From NCBI GenBank assembly GCA_016287035.1, contig JAEEVI010000018.1, positions 1 to 26,706 of the forward strand: 26,706 nt of DNA. The letters are read 5' to 3'. Both the position numbers and the translations under genes were made by a program. This DNA comes from Bacillota bacterium (GTDB lineage Bacteria; Bacillota; Clostridia; Peptostreptococcales; Anaerovoracaceae). Numbering within the stretch: the first letter of the stretch is position 1; each line of letters begins with the position of its first letter. This document shows, piece after piece, positions 1 through 6,540 of this stretch. The notes below the pieces were generated by a model, which worked only from the letters and a program-made list of their open reading frames with translations, ran no database searches and was not told the origin of the DNA.

Positions 1-348
1 CGCCTTCATCCGAAGGCCGTCTCGACCGTAAGGCTCGGCGGGAAGCCCGTCGGAGAAGACAGCCTTTCGGGCGTCACCGAATTCATACTGCTGTATCTCG
101 CGGTCGCCGTCCTTTCCACGTTCATAGTGACGTTCGACGGAGTGGATCTCGTGACGGCGTTCACGTCTGTCATATCATGCCTTAGCAACATCGGCCCCGG
201 ACTAGAGATGGTCGGTCCGACTATGAACTACGCGTTCTTCTCGGCACCCGTAAAGGTGCTGATGTCGATCCTCATGATCGCCGGAAGGCTCGAGCTGTTC
301 ACGATCATCCTCATGTTCACGCCGAGCTTCTGGGATCAGGACAGATAA
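1..348 (+). CDS. TrkH/KtrB-type potassium uptake membrane subunit, C-terminal fragment
   Basis: The window opens inside this gene; frame 1 is open from base 1 to the TAA at 346-348, giving 115 residues. The fragment begins with a loop like the HPxAV-x-VRLGGK stretch seen in TrkH-type subunits. A membrane segment follows (about residues 30-44), then a segment containing SCLSNIGPGL, which resembles the last selectivity-filter loop of this family (a conserved glycine after SxxxNxGPG), and a final hydrophobic helix ending in a GRLEL-type motif typical of the TrkH C terminus. The protein would be the K+-translocating subunit in the cytoplasmic membrane, working with a TrkA-like RCK protein that is not in view. 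The N-terminal three quarters lie outside the window. The TrkH family call is secure; TrkH versus KtrB cannot be separated from this piece. Confidence 0.88.
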   Translation, partial: RLHPKAVSTVRLGGKPVGEDSLSGVTEFILLYLAVAVLSTFIVTFDGVDLVTAFTSVISCLSNIGPGLEMVGPTMNYAFFSAPVKVLMSILMIAGRLELFTIILMFTPSFWDQDR

Positions 349-400
349 GCTGCTCAACATAATTATTGTTACGAAAATTAAGCAGAAAGGCGGATAAGAG

Positions 401-904
401 ATGCCCGATATGACAAAAGCCGCGCATTCAAAGAGAGCGCTCGCTGCCGGCGAACTGTTCGAACAGGGCTACAACTGCGCCCAGTCTGTGGCGCTCGCCT
501 TCCGCGACCTGGTGCCTCTCGACGAGGATACGCTCGCGCGTCTGGCAAGCCCGTTCGGAGCCGGCATAGGCCGCATGAACGAGGTATGCGGCGCAGTCAG
601 CGGCATGGCGATGATAATAGGCCTTACGGGCGGCTACAGCGACCCGAAGGCGCGAGAAGAAAAGGCGGCGCTCTACAGCGCCGTCCAGAAGCCCTGCAGG
701 GAGTTCGAATCCATATGCGGATCGATCGTATGCAGGGAGCTTTTGGGGTCTTCCGAAAAGCACAGAGGCGCCGTTCCGGAGGAACGGACGCCCGAGTACT
801 ACAAAAAGAGACCCTGCAGGGAACTGGTCATGACCGCGGCGGATATCCTGGAACGGTCACTGTCTGACGATCCTGCCGCCCTTCATGACGAAGCGGCAGT
901 CTGA
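401..904 (+). CDS. C_GCAxxG_C_C family putative redox protein
   Basis: A 167-residue soluble protein with the spaced cysteines that define the C_GCAxxG_C_C family: Cys26 in GYNCAQSV, Cys63 in CGAVSG (the GCAxxG-like core), Cys99, Cys106 and Cys111 in the ICGSIVC stretch, and Cys139 in RPCREL. Members are proposed to be redox-active or metal-binding and occur mainly in anaerobes; no reaction is firmly assigned. The ATG at 401 has a good ribosome binding site, AAAGGCGG at 385-392. It starts 52 bp after the TrkH stop in the same direction, so it could be co-transcribed. Its last 48 bp overlap the 3' end of the convergent amidohydrolase gene, and both frames appear genuine. The C-terminal tail after about residue 150 is acidic and not part of the family core. 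Confidence 0.85.
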   Translation: MPDMTKAAHSKRALAAGELFEQGYNCAQSVALAFRDLVPLDEDTLARLASPFGAGIGRMNEVCGAVSGMAMIIGLTGGYSDPKAREEKAALYSAVQKPCREFESICGSIVCRELLGSSEKHRGAVPEERTPEYYKKRPCRELVMTAADILERSLSDDPAALHDEAAV

Positions 905-2095
905 CAGAGCGCCGGGGCTGACCAGAGGATCGGCTCCGAAGGCAGCTATGTCAGCGAGTTTTCCAGGTTCGGCGGAACCGATGCTCTTATCCATGCGCAT
1001 CAGCCTCGCCGCGTTTATCGTTAAGGCGCAGAGTATATCCGCCGGGGCGATCCCGCATTCGAAAAGCAGCTCCGCTTCTTCCGTCTGATGCCCGTGGGGG
1101 TTGAACGGCGAACCCGCGTCCGTTCCGAAGCATATCGGAACGCCGGCCCTGTAGCACATCTCCAGGCTCTTTCTGTGCGTGTCGCGCACCTCGGAAGCCT
1201 TCCGCACAGCCCACTCGGGCAGCCCCATGTCGTTTCCGTTCCTGACTATCTTTTCTACGGCTATGAGCGTCGGGACGAGCGACGCGCCCCGCTCGAGCAT
1301 AAGGTCCACCGCTTCTTCGTCCATGACCATCCCGTGATCTATGTTGTCGATGCCCGCCCTCAGCGCCGTCTTTATCGCCTCGTTTCCGTAGGCGTGAGCG
1401 GACGAATGGACGCCGTGCATCTTCGCAATGCCGCAGGCGGCCTTCATCTCCTCGAGCGTCATCTGGCAGACGCCGGTCACTCCTCCGGGGCTCATTATGC
1501 CGCCGGAAGCCATTATCTTTATGAACTGCGCGCCGTGCTTCAGATCGTACCGCGCGGCCCTCATCACCTCGTAAGGCCCGCAGCAGAGGAACTTTTCCAT
1601 CTCCGGATCCGCGAGATACGGACCGTAGCTGTCGTCCGCGTGACCGCCCGGGGCGCCGATGTACTGCCCGCACGTCATCAGGCGCGGGCCGTCGAACTCC
1701 CCTCTCGCGATCGAATCGCGCACAGCCTCGCTGATGAAATTCCTGTCGCCGCAGACGCGGAGCGAAGTGAAGCCAGCCGTGAGATCCGCCTGCGCGTTCT
1801 TAAGGCCGCGAAGCGTCCAGACCGCCGCGGTCTCCTTCGGCCTCCGCGCTCCGGGATCGGCCTGCCCGCTTATCCCCAGATGCGCGTGCGCGTCGATCAG
1901 GCCCGGCATAACGAAGAGGCCCCTCAGGTCCACGACCCTGACGCCGGCGTCCGCCGGCGCGCCCTCCGGAAGACTTCCCATGTCTCCCACGGCCTCTATC
2001 CTCTCGCCCGAGATATCGATATATCTGTCCTTCAGCGCCCTTTTGCCGACCGGGTCGAACACCCGGGAGCATAGCAGCCTTATTCTTTCATCCAT
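857..2095 (-). CDS. Metal-dependent amidohydrolase (prolidase / imidazolonepropionase-like subgroup)
   Basis: A 412-residue cytoplasmic amidohydrolase with a complete binuclear-metal active site in the expected order: HAH (His70, His72) after the N-terminal beta-sandwich, Lys193 in KIMASGG (the lysine carbamylated in this subgroup), His234 in SAHAYG, His254 in DHG and Asp326 in GTDAGSP. The layout matches the Xaa-Pro dipeptidase / Arg-Lys carboxypeptidase branch of the superfamily, in which enzymes cleave N-acyl or dipeptide substrates of amino acids; the substrate here is unknown. The ATG at 2093-2095 has GGAGG about 8 nt upstream, inside the 159-bp gap that also holds the terminator of the preceding CBS-ACT gene, so it is probably transcribed on its own. 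Its 3' end overlaps the convergent C_GCAxxG gene by 48 bp. Superfamily secure, substrate not. Confidence 0.88.
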   Translation of the reverse strand: MDERIRLLCSRVFDPVGKRALKDRYIDISGERIEAVGDMGSLPEGAPADAGVRVVDLRGLFVMPGLIDAHAHLGISGQADPGARRPKETAAVWTLRGLKNAQADLTAGFTSLRVCGDRNFISEAVRDSIARGEFDGPRLMTCGQYIGAPGGHADDSYGPYLADPEMEKFLCCGPYEVMRAARYDLKHGAQFIKIMASGGIMSPGGVTGVCQMTLEEMKAACGIAKMHGVHSSAHAYGNEAIKTALRAGIDNIDHGMVMDEEAVDLMLERGASLVPTLIAVEKIVRNGNDMGLPEWAVRKASEVRDTHRKSLEMCYRAGVPICFGTDAGSPFNPHGHQTEEAELLFECGIAPADILCALTINAARLMRMDKSIGSAEPGKLADIAAFGADPLVSPGALSDCRFVMKGGRIVRQ

Positions 2096-2131
2096 GCCGC
2101 GTCCTCCGAAAAACTAAAACTTTATCATCAT

Positions 2132-2169
2132 GATACATCAGCTTCGGAGAATGTATCTTTTTCGATACA
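2132..2169. repeat. Three copies of a GATACA/TGTATC motif upstream of the amidohydrolase
   Basis: GATACAT at 2132-2138, its exact reverse complement ATGTATC at 2151-2157, and GATACA at 2164-2169. The second and third form a 6-bp inverted repeat around TTTTTC. The group lies 37-76 bp upstream of the amidohydrolase ATG, where a promoter or operator would be expected. No convincing -35/-10 pair was found. It could be a regulator binding site or a small mRNA leader hairpin. Confidence 0.35.
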
Positions 2170-2181
2170 GAAGCGGAGCGC

Positions 2182-2224
2182 AAAAACGCAGCCCGGGCCG
2201 AAAACGGCGCCATGAGGCTGCGTT
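2182..2224 (-). terminator. Intrinsic terminator after the CBS-ACT gene
   Basis: On the minus strand the arms AACGCAGCC and GGCTGCGTT (2216-2224 and 2185-2193) form a 9-bp stem around a GC-rich interior that can pair further, followed by a run of five T. It lies 30 bp beyond the CBS-ACT stop codon and separates that gene from the amidohydrolase downstream. Confidence 0.75.
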
Positions 2225-2254
2225 TATCGATATATGGACTTTTTCTTTGCCGAT

Positions 2255-2893
2255 CTACTTTTCGGCGCTCAGGACCGTAAAACCGGCCTCCTCGAAGGCA
2301 TTGCGGATGTCGGAGGAGTCTACGTTCTGAGAGGTCTTTATGAGCATCTCCGTGGAGCCGTCGGCGGTGTCGTATCTCGCCATATGGCTTATGTTCGCGC
2401 CCATGCCGCACACTATCGACGCGAGCTTCGCGAGAACGCCGGGCACGTCGTCGACCCTGATGACGAACCTGTGCGAGGCTGTGCGCCCTCCGAGAAGCTC
2501 TATGAGCGAATCGAACAGGTCGCTGTCCGTGACGATGCCGACGAGCTTTCCGCCGTCGAGCACCGGCAGGCAGTTTATGCCGTTTTCGCGCATGAGCACG
2601 GCAGCGTCCTCAACGAACGTGTCCGGAGAGCACGTGTACACGGTCTTCGACATCGCGTCGCGGACCCTGCTCTTGCTGAGAAGGTAGTTGAGCTCGAATA
2701 CGCTCAGCGTAGTCGCTTCGCTCGGAGAGAACCGTTCGACGTCCTTGTCGGTAACGATGCCGACGAGCTTTTCGCCGTCCATCACGGGGAGCTTTTTGAG
2801 CTTGCGGTCCCTCATCAGCGCGACGAGCGACGTTATGGACGCGTCCTGCTGGATCGTCACGGGATCCGGCGTCATTCTGTCTCTGACAAACAT
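2255..2893 (-). CDS. CBS-domain pair plus ACT domain protein (AcuB-like)
   Basis: A 212-residue regulatory protein. Residues 1-55 and about 78-133 form a tandem CBS pair, each opening with a V-R-D-x-M-S/T signature (VRDRMTPDPVTI, VRDAMSKTVYT) and ending in LVGIVTDxDxxx. Residues 140-212 form an ACT domain (DDVPGVLAKLASIVCGMGANI). CBS pairs usually bind adenine nucleotides and ACT domains usually bind amino acids, so the protein may sense energy state and an amino acid together. This architecture is shared with proteins annotated AcuB, but nothing here ties it to acetoin metabolism. The ATG at 2893 has AAAGGA about 8 nt upstream. The gene begins 25 bp after the nitroreductase stop codon and is almost surely its operon partner. 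Confidence 0.88.
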   Translation of the reverse strand: MFVRDRMTPDPVTIQQDASITSLVALMRDRKLKKLPVMDGEKLVGIVTDKDVERFSPSEATTLSVFELNYLLSKSRVRDAMSKTVYTCSPDTFVEDAAVLMRENGINCLPVLDGGKLVGIVTDSDLFDSLIELLGGRTASHRFVIRVDDVPGVLAKLASIVCGMGANISHMARYDTADGSTEMLIKTSQNVDSSDIRNAFEEAGFTVLSAEK

Positions 2894-2918
2894 ACTCTGT
2901 CCTTTCGCAATATAAAGC

Positions 2919-3446
2919 TTACTCTACGCAGGTGACCTTTATCCTGTCCGCGGGGATCTCTCTGGGCTCGTACTTTTCGGTCGTCTTTCCGAGGACGAGT
3001 CCGCAGCACGGAGTCTGATCCGCGGGGATGCCGAGCTTTTCGACGAGCTGCGGCATCTGGCGCAGAGCGATCATCGCGCCCCAGATGTGGCAGGCTCCGA
3101 CTCCGAGCTCGACGGCTTCGAGAGCCATGTTCTCCACGACGCACGCCGCGTTGGAATAGTAGGTGTTGATGCGGGGCCCGTCGCAGAGGGCGGAAGAAAC
3201 GATTATGATCATCGGAGCGCCGTAGAGCGGATGCTTGTTGGGATCTCCGAAGAATTCGCCGGCGCCCTTGTCGAACGCTTCCATGAACTCTTTGCTCTTT
3301 ACGACGGTGATCGTAAGGGTGTCGTATTCCTTCCTGCCGATCGGAGCGGACTGCGCCGCCTTGAGAATGAGAGCCAGTTCCTCGTCGGTTATGGGCTCTC
3401 CGGTGAAAGATCTGATGGATCTTCTTTTGCACATAGTTTCAAGCAT
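2919..3446 (-). CDS. Nitroreductase-family FMN oxidoreductase
   Basis: A 175-residue flavoprotein of the nitroreductase fold. The N terminus carries the FMN-phosphate motif RRSIRSF (residues 8-14), followed by an SAPIGRK segment (about 34-40), a central ACVVENMALEAVELGVGACHIWG stretch that packs the dimer and FMN site, and a C-terminal LVLGK motif. Members use NAD(P)H or other donors to reduce nitro groups, quinones or enones; the physiological substrate cannot be read from sequence. Five cysteines, including the CC pair in TPCCGL, are more than is typical for the family. GGAGG lies about 8 nt before the ATG. It heads a two-gene operon with the CBS-ACT gene, driven by the promoter at 3503-3532. 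Confidence 0.88.
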   Translation of the reverse strand: MLETMCKRRSIRSFTGEPITDEELALILKAAQSAPIGRKEYDTLTITVVKSKEFMEAFDKGAGEFFGDPNKHPLYGAPMIIIVSSALCDGPRINTYYSNAACVVENMALEAVELGVGACHIWGAMIALRQMPQLVEKLGIPADQTPCCGLVLGKTTEKYEPREIPADRIKVTCVE

Positions 3447-3473
3447 GTTATCATCCTCCTGTTTTATATGTCC

Positions 3474-3486
3474 GCGGATAATCCGC
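3474..3486. promoter_or_regulatory. Palindrome GCGGATAATCCGC downstream of the nitroreductase promoter
   Basis: Six-base arms GCGGAT/ATCCGC around one base, at about +10 to +22 relative to the expected start of transcription from the promoter at 3503-3532. It shares the GCGGA/TCCGC half-site with the palindrome at 3516-3531, so both may bind one regulator. A leader hairpin is the alternative. Confidence 0.4.
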
Positions 3487-3502
3487 TTTGCTGTCTGTAA
3501 TT

Positions 3503-3532
3503 ATTATACTACCCCTGCGGACGCGTCCGCAA
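3503..3532 (-). promoter_or_regulatory. Sigma70-type promoter of the nitroreductase operon
   Basis: Read on the minus strand: -35 TTGCGG (3527-3532), 18-bp spacer, perfect -10 TATAAT (3503-3508). It lies 57 bp upstream of the nitroreductase ATG in the gap after the second amidohydrolase gene. Confidence 0.65.
3516..3531. promoter_or_regulatory. 16-bp perfect palindrome TGCGGACGCGTCCGCA within the promoter
   Basis: A perfect inverted repeat covering most of the -35 box and the upstream part of the spacer, a position where a bound repressor would block RNA polymerase. As RNA it could also end transcripts from the upstream amidohydrolase, but no T run follows it, so an operator is preferred. 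Confidence 0.45.
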
Positions 3533-3563
3533 GGGCAGCCGGTATCATCGCTATCCTTCGCTC

Positions 3564-4370
3564 TCAGCGCGCGCCGTATACCTTTTCGGCGTTGCCGGAG
3601 AGCATCTTTCTCGTATCGTCTTCGCTGTAGCCCATCCACAGCAGGGAGCGCATCTCCTGACGGAAATCGTGCATCGGAAAGTCCGTTCCGAACATCACCC
3701 TGTCGGGCCCGTAGAAGTCGATCATCTTCTTACCGCCGTAAACGCCGATAAAGAAGAGGCTCGAAGACGTGTCGACATAAAAGTTCTCGAGGCCCGCGAG
3801 CTTTTCGCGCGCTTCCTCCCAGACCGTATATCCTCCGAAATGCGCGCCGATAAACGTCGTCTTCGGGAAAGCGGTCACTACCGACCTGAGCCTGTCGGGA
3901 TTCGAGTTGTCGTAACGGCTGTCGCCGGTGTGCAGCAGCACGGGTATGCCCGCACTGCCGCAGAGATCGTAGATCTCCATCATACCGTCGTCGTCGACCT
4001 TATAACCCTGTATCTCGGGATGCATCTTTATTCCGTGGAGCCCGAGCTCGCAGAGCTCCCTGACGCACGCGGCCTGGTCCTCGCTGCGCGGGTGGAGGGA
4101 TCCGATGCCCGTGAATATATCCGGGCGCGACGCGGCCTGCTCCGCTATGAATCTGTTTATGCTCGACACCTGAGCCGGCGTCGTGGCGACCGAACTTATT
4201 ACGAAGCCGTCTACCCCCGCTGCCGTCCCGTTCTCCGCGAGGCTGGCGGCCGTCGCCGGATACAGCGACTTGAACGCGTAGAACCTGTCGGTCGCCGCGG
4301 CCGCTTTTTCCGCGATCTTCTCGGGGAAGATATGGCAGTGTGTGTCTATGACCTTGAAGCCTTCGAACAT
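3564..4370 (-). CDS. Amidohydrolase-2 (ACMSD-like) TIM-barrel metal hydrolase or decarboxylase
   Basis: A 268-residue single-domain TIM barrel of the amidohydrolase-2 family. It opens with the metal motif DTHCHIFPEK (His11, His13), followed by GIKMHPE, LLHTGDS, the FIGAHFGG strand and the FGTDFPMHDF motif with the catalytic aspartate near the C terminus. Family members hydrolyse or decarboxylate small cyclic or carboxylated compounds; the substrate here is unknown. It starts 5 bp after the stop of the upstream aminotransferase and has no clear ribosome binding site of its own, so translational coupling is likely. The pairing suggests that it acts on the keto acid or ring product made by the aminotransferase; that is inference. 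Followed downstream by the nitroreductase promoter region. Confidence 0.85.
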   Translation of the reverse strand: MFEGFKVIDTHCHIFPEKIAEKAAAATDRFYAFKSLYPATAASLAENGTAAGVDGFVISSVATTPAQVSSINRFIAEQAASRPDIFTGIGSLHPRSEDQAACVRELCELGLHGIKMHPEIQGYKVDDDGMMEIYDLCGSAGIPVLLHTGDSRYDNSNPDRLRSVVTAFPKTTFIGAHFGGYTVWEEAREKLAGLENFYVDTSSSLFFIGVYGGKKMIDFYGPDRVMFGTDFPMHDFRQEMRSLLWMGYSEDDTRKMLSGNAEKVYGAR

Positions 4371-4375
4371 CGCGT

Positions 4376-5575
4376 CTATTTCCCGTACATCTCGGCGAGC
4401 TTCCTGAACGCGGGCAGAGACCTCCTGACCATGTCCGTGTCGACGCAGTAGGCGATCCTGACGTACCCTCCCATTCCGAACGTGTCGCTGGGAACTATGA
4501 GAAGATCGAGGCTCTTCGCCTTCTCGCAGAAAGCGTACGCGTCGGGCTCCATCGCCTTTATGAACAGGTAGAACGCTCCGTCCGGATGTACGACTTCGTA
4601 TCCGTACTCCACGAGGGCGTTATACAGTATATCCCTGTTAGTCTTGTAGACGGAGATGTCCGCTGTCTGTCCGAGGCACATCGGCACGGCTCTCTGGAAA
4701 ATGGCGGGAGCGCAGATGTAGCCCATCGATCTTCCGGCGCCGCACACGCTGAAGTAGACCTCGTCGTGATAAGGGCTCTTCGGAGAGACCATGATGTATC
4801 CGAAACGCTCGCCCGGCATGGACAGCGCCTTGCTGAACGAGTAGTTGATAATGCTGTTGTCGTAGTACTTCGGCACGAACGGAACCGTTATATCGTCGTC
4901 GTAGACGAGCTCTCTGTAGGGTTCGTCCGCGATCAGGAATATCGCGCTGCCGTACTTCTTCTGGGCGTCGTCGAGGAGCTTGGCGAGCTTTATGATGTCC
5001 TTCTCCGGGATGACCGCGCCTGTCGGGTTGTTGGGCGAATTGATTATGACGGCCTTAGTGTGTTCGTTGACCGCGCTTTCGAGCGCGTCGAAATCGATCT
5101 GGAAATCGGTCCTGCGGCACGGCACCTCGACGAGCTTCATACCGGCATCCTCTACGAAGACCTTATATTCTGTAAAATACGGAACGAAAACGATGGCCTC
5201 GTCGCCGGGCATCGAGATCGCGTTGAGCGTTATGGCGAGCGCGGAAGCGGCTCCGCAGGTGAGATAGAGATCTCCGCCGCTGCAGTTGAAGCCGTGGGTC
5301 TTGTTAAGGTAATCCGCGATAGTCTGACGGCTGGCCTGATCGCCCTGAGAGGACGTATAGCCGTGGAGCTGTATCGAAGAATATTTGCCGAGCACCTCGC
5401 GTATCGAATCGTTGAGCGCGGCGGGAGCGGGAGAGCTCGGATTGCCGAGGCTGTAGTCGTAGACCTTGTCGTCGCCGACCTCGAGCTTTCTCTTCTTGCC
5501 GTATTCGAAAAGCTCCCTCATCTCGTTGGGCTGAGTTCCGAGCTTGTAAAACCTTTCAGGAACGATCTTGTTCAT
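4376..5575 (-). CDS. PLP-dependent class I/II aminotransferase
   Basis: A 399-residue fold-type I aminotransferase with the full PLP set: SPNNPTG (180-186), DEPYREL (Asp217, Tyr220), SFSKALSMPGER with the Schiff-base Lys249, Arg257 for the cofactor phosphate, and a C-terminal YVRIAYC stretch carrying the arginine that binds the substrate carboxylate. Such enzymes move amino groups between aspartate, alanine, aromatic or branched amino acids and 2-oxo acids; the donor cannot be fixed by reading. It opens a two-gene operon with the amidohydrolase-2 gene, driven by the promoter at 5627-5655. The ATG at 5573-5575 is preceded by GAAAGGC. Family certain, substrate unknown. Confidence 0.92.
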   Translation of the reverse strand: MNKIVPERFYKLGTQPNEMRELFEYGKKRKLEVGDDKVYDYSLGNPSSPAPAALNDSIREVLGKYSSIQLHGYTSSQGDQASRQTIADYLNKTHGFNCSGGDLYLTCGAASALAITLNAISMPGDEAIVFVPYFTEYKVFVEDAGMKLVEVPCRRTDFQIDFDALESAVNEHTKAVIINSPNNPTGAVIPEKDIIKLAKLLDDAQKKYGSAIFLIADEPYRELVYDDDITVPFVPKYYDNSIINYSFSKALSMPGERFGYIMVSPKSPYHDEVYFSVCGAGRSMGYICAPAIFQRAVPMCLGQTADISVYKTNRDILYNALVEYGYEVVHPDGAFYLFIKAMEPDAYAFCEKAKSLDLLIVPSDTFGMGGYVRIAYCVDTDMVRRSLPAFRKLAEMYGK

Positions 5576-5626
5576 CTTTATGCCTTTCTATAAAAACCGA
5601 TGTGTTAGTTGTGCAGTAAATAAGTT

Positions 5627-5655
5627 ATTTTATAACGCCTGTACGAAAATATCAA
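5627..5655 (-). promoter_or_regulatory. Sigma70-type promoter of the aminotransferase-amidohydrolase operon
   Basis: On the minus strand: -35 TTGATA (5650-5655), 17-bp spacer, -10 TAAAAT (5627-5632), 51 bp upstream of the aminotransferase ATG. The -35 box lies in the T-rich tail of the preceding terminator hairpin. Confidence 0.6.
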
Positions 5656-5679
5656 GGCGCGCCCGCTGTGAGGCGCGCC
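5647..5679 (-). terminator. Probable terminator after the D-amino-acid aminotransferase gene
   Basis: On the minus strand, arms GGCGCGCC (5672-5679) and GGCGCGCC (5656-5663) enclose an 8-nt loop and are followed by TTGATATTTT. The stem is strong but the T tract is broken, so some read-through into the next operon is plausible. It begins 21 bp past the stop codon. Confidence 0.5.
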
Positions 5680-5699
5680 GGTACGGACTTGCGGCGTGT

Positions 5700-6539
5700 C
5701 TATTCAGTACATCTGTAATACTCTTCGACCATATGGCTGCGTATCGCCTCGAAGCGCTCCGGATCCCTGCCTCCGGCAGGCTTTCCGTCGACCTCCAGAG
5801 CCCTCAGGCAGGGCTTGCTTGAGCTGGAGATCAGTATCTCGTCGGCCTCGAAGAGATCCGGCAGATAGAAAGGCTCCTCGACGACAGGTATGCCGAGCGC
5901 CCCGCACGCGCTTATCATGTGATTGCGGGAGATCCCCTGAAGTATGAGATTGTCCGCGGGAGCCGTGTAAAACACGCCGTCCTTCAGGATGCTCGCGTTG
6001 CTGTGGGCGCATTCCGTGACGCGGCCGCCCGGTCGGAAGAAGACGACCTCCTGGCAGCCGGCGGCGCTGGCCTTCTGCGAGGCCATTACGGCCGGTATCA
6101 GATTGAGCGTCTTTATGTTGCAGTGAAGGAACCTCGTATCCTCGAGCGTGATCAGCTTTATGGGCTCTTTCCCTTCGTCGAGCTTCGACGGGCGCATCAT
6201 CACCCAGAGGTTTCCGGGTGCCCTGCTGTACGTGTGATCTCTGGGCGCGGTACCTCTCGTCACCTGAAAATATATGAACAGGTCGCCCGTATCGAGCTTT
6301 ACGACGAGCTCGTTCAGGAGCTTCGCGAGCTCGGCCTTCGTCACCGGGATCTGGATATCCAGAGCGTCAGCGCTCCTGAAGAACCTGTCGATATGTTCGT
6401 CGAGCGCGAATATGTGATAGTTGTGGCACGGTCCCGCGTCGTAGACCCCGTCGCCGAACCAGCAGACGCGGTCGTTCATGGGGATCGTCATATTCTCTAG
6501 GAGATCGAACTTTCCGTTGTAATAACCGAGGGCGCGCAT
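5700..6539 (-). CDS. dat: D-amino-acid aminotransferase (class IV, D-alanine transaminase type)
   Basis: A 279-residue fold-type IV PLP enzyme, the usual length for D-alanine aminotransferase. Visible motifs: FGDGVYD (28-34), EHIDRFFRSA (48-57), YFQVTRGTAPRDH (90-102), Schiff-base Lys143 in NIKTLNL, Glu176 in VTECAHSN for the pyridine nitrogen, and ILQGISRNH. Tyr33, Arg100 and His102 align with Tyr31, Arg98 and His100 of the Bacillus enzyme, the trap that holds the carboxylate of D-amino acids, so D specificity is favoured over branched-chain aminotransferase or aminodeoxychorismate lyase. The reaction is D-alanine plus 2-oxoglutarate to pyruvate plus D-glutamate, with broad D-amino-acid range. 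The ATG lies 1 bp after the NhaC stop, so the two are translationally coupled. Confidence 0.87.
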   Translation of the reverse strand: MRALGYYNGKFDLLENMTIPMNDRVCWFGDGVYDAGPCHNYHIFALDEHIDRFFRSADALDIQIPVTKAELAKLLNELVVKLDTGDLFIYFQVTRGTAPRDHTYSRAPGNLWVMMRPSKLDEGKEPIKLITLEDTRFLHCNIKTLNLIPAVMASQKASAAGCQEVVFFRPGGRVTECAHSNASILKDGVFYTAPADNLILQGISRNHMISACGALGIPVVEEPFYLPDLFEADEILISSSSKPCLRALEVDGKPAGGRDPERFEAIRSHMVEEYYRCTE

Positions 6540-6540
6540 A

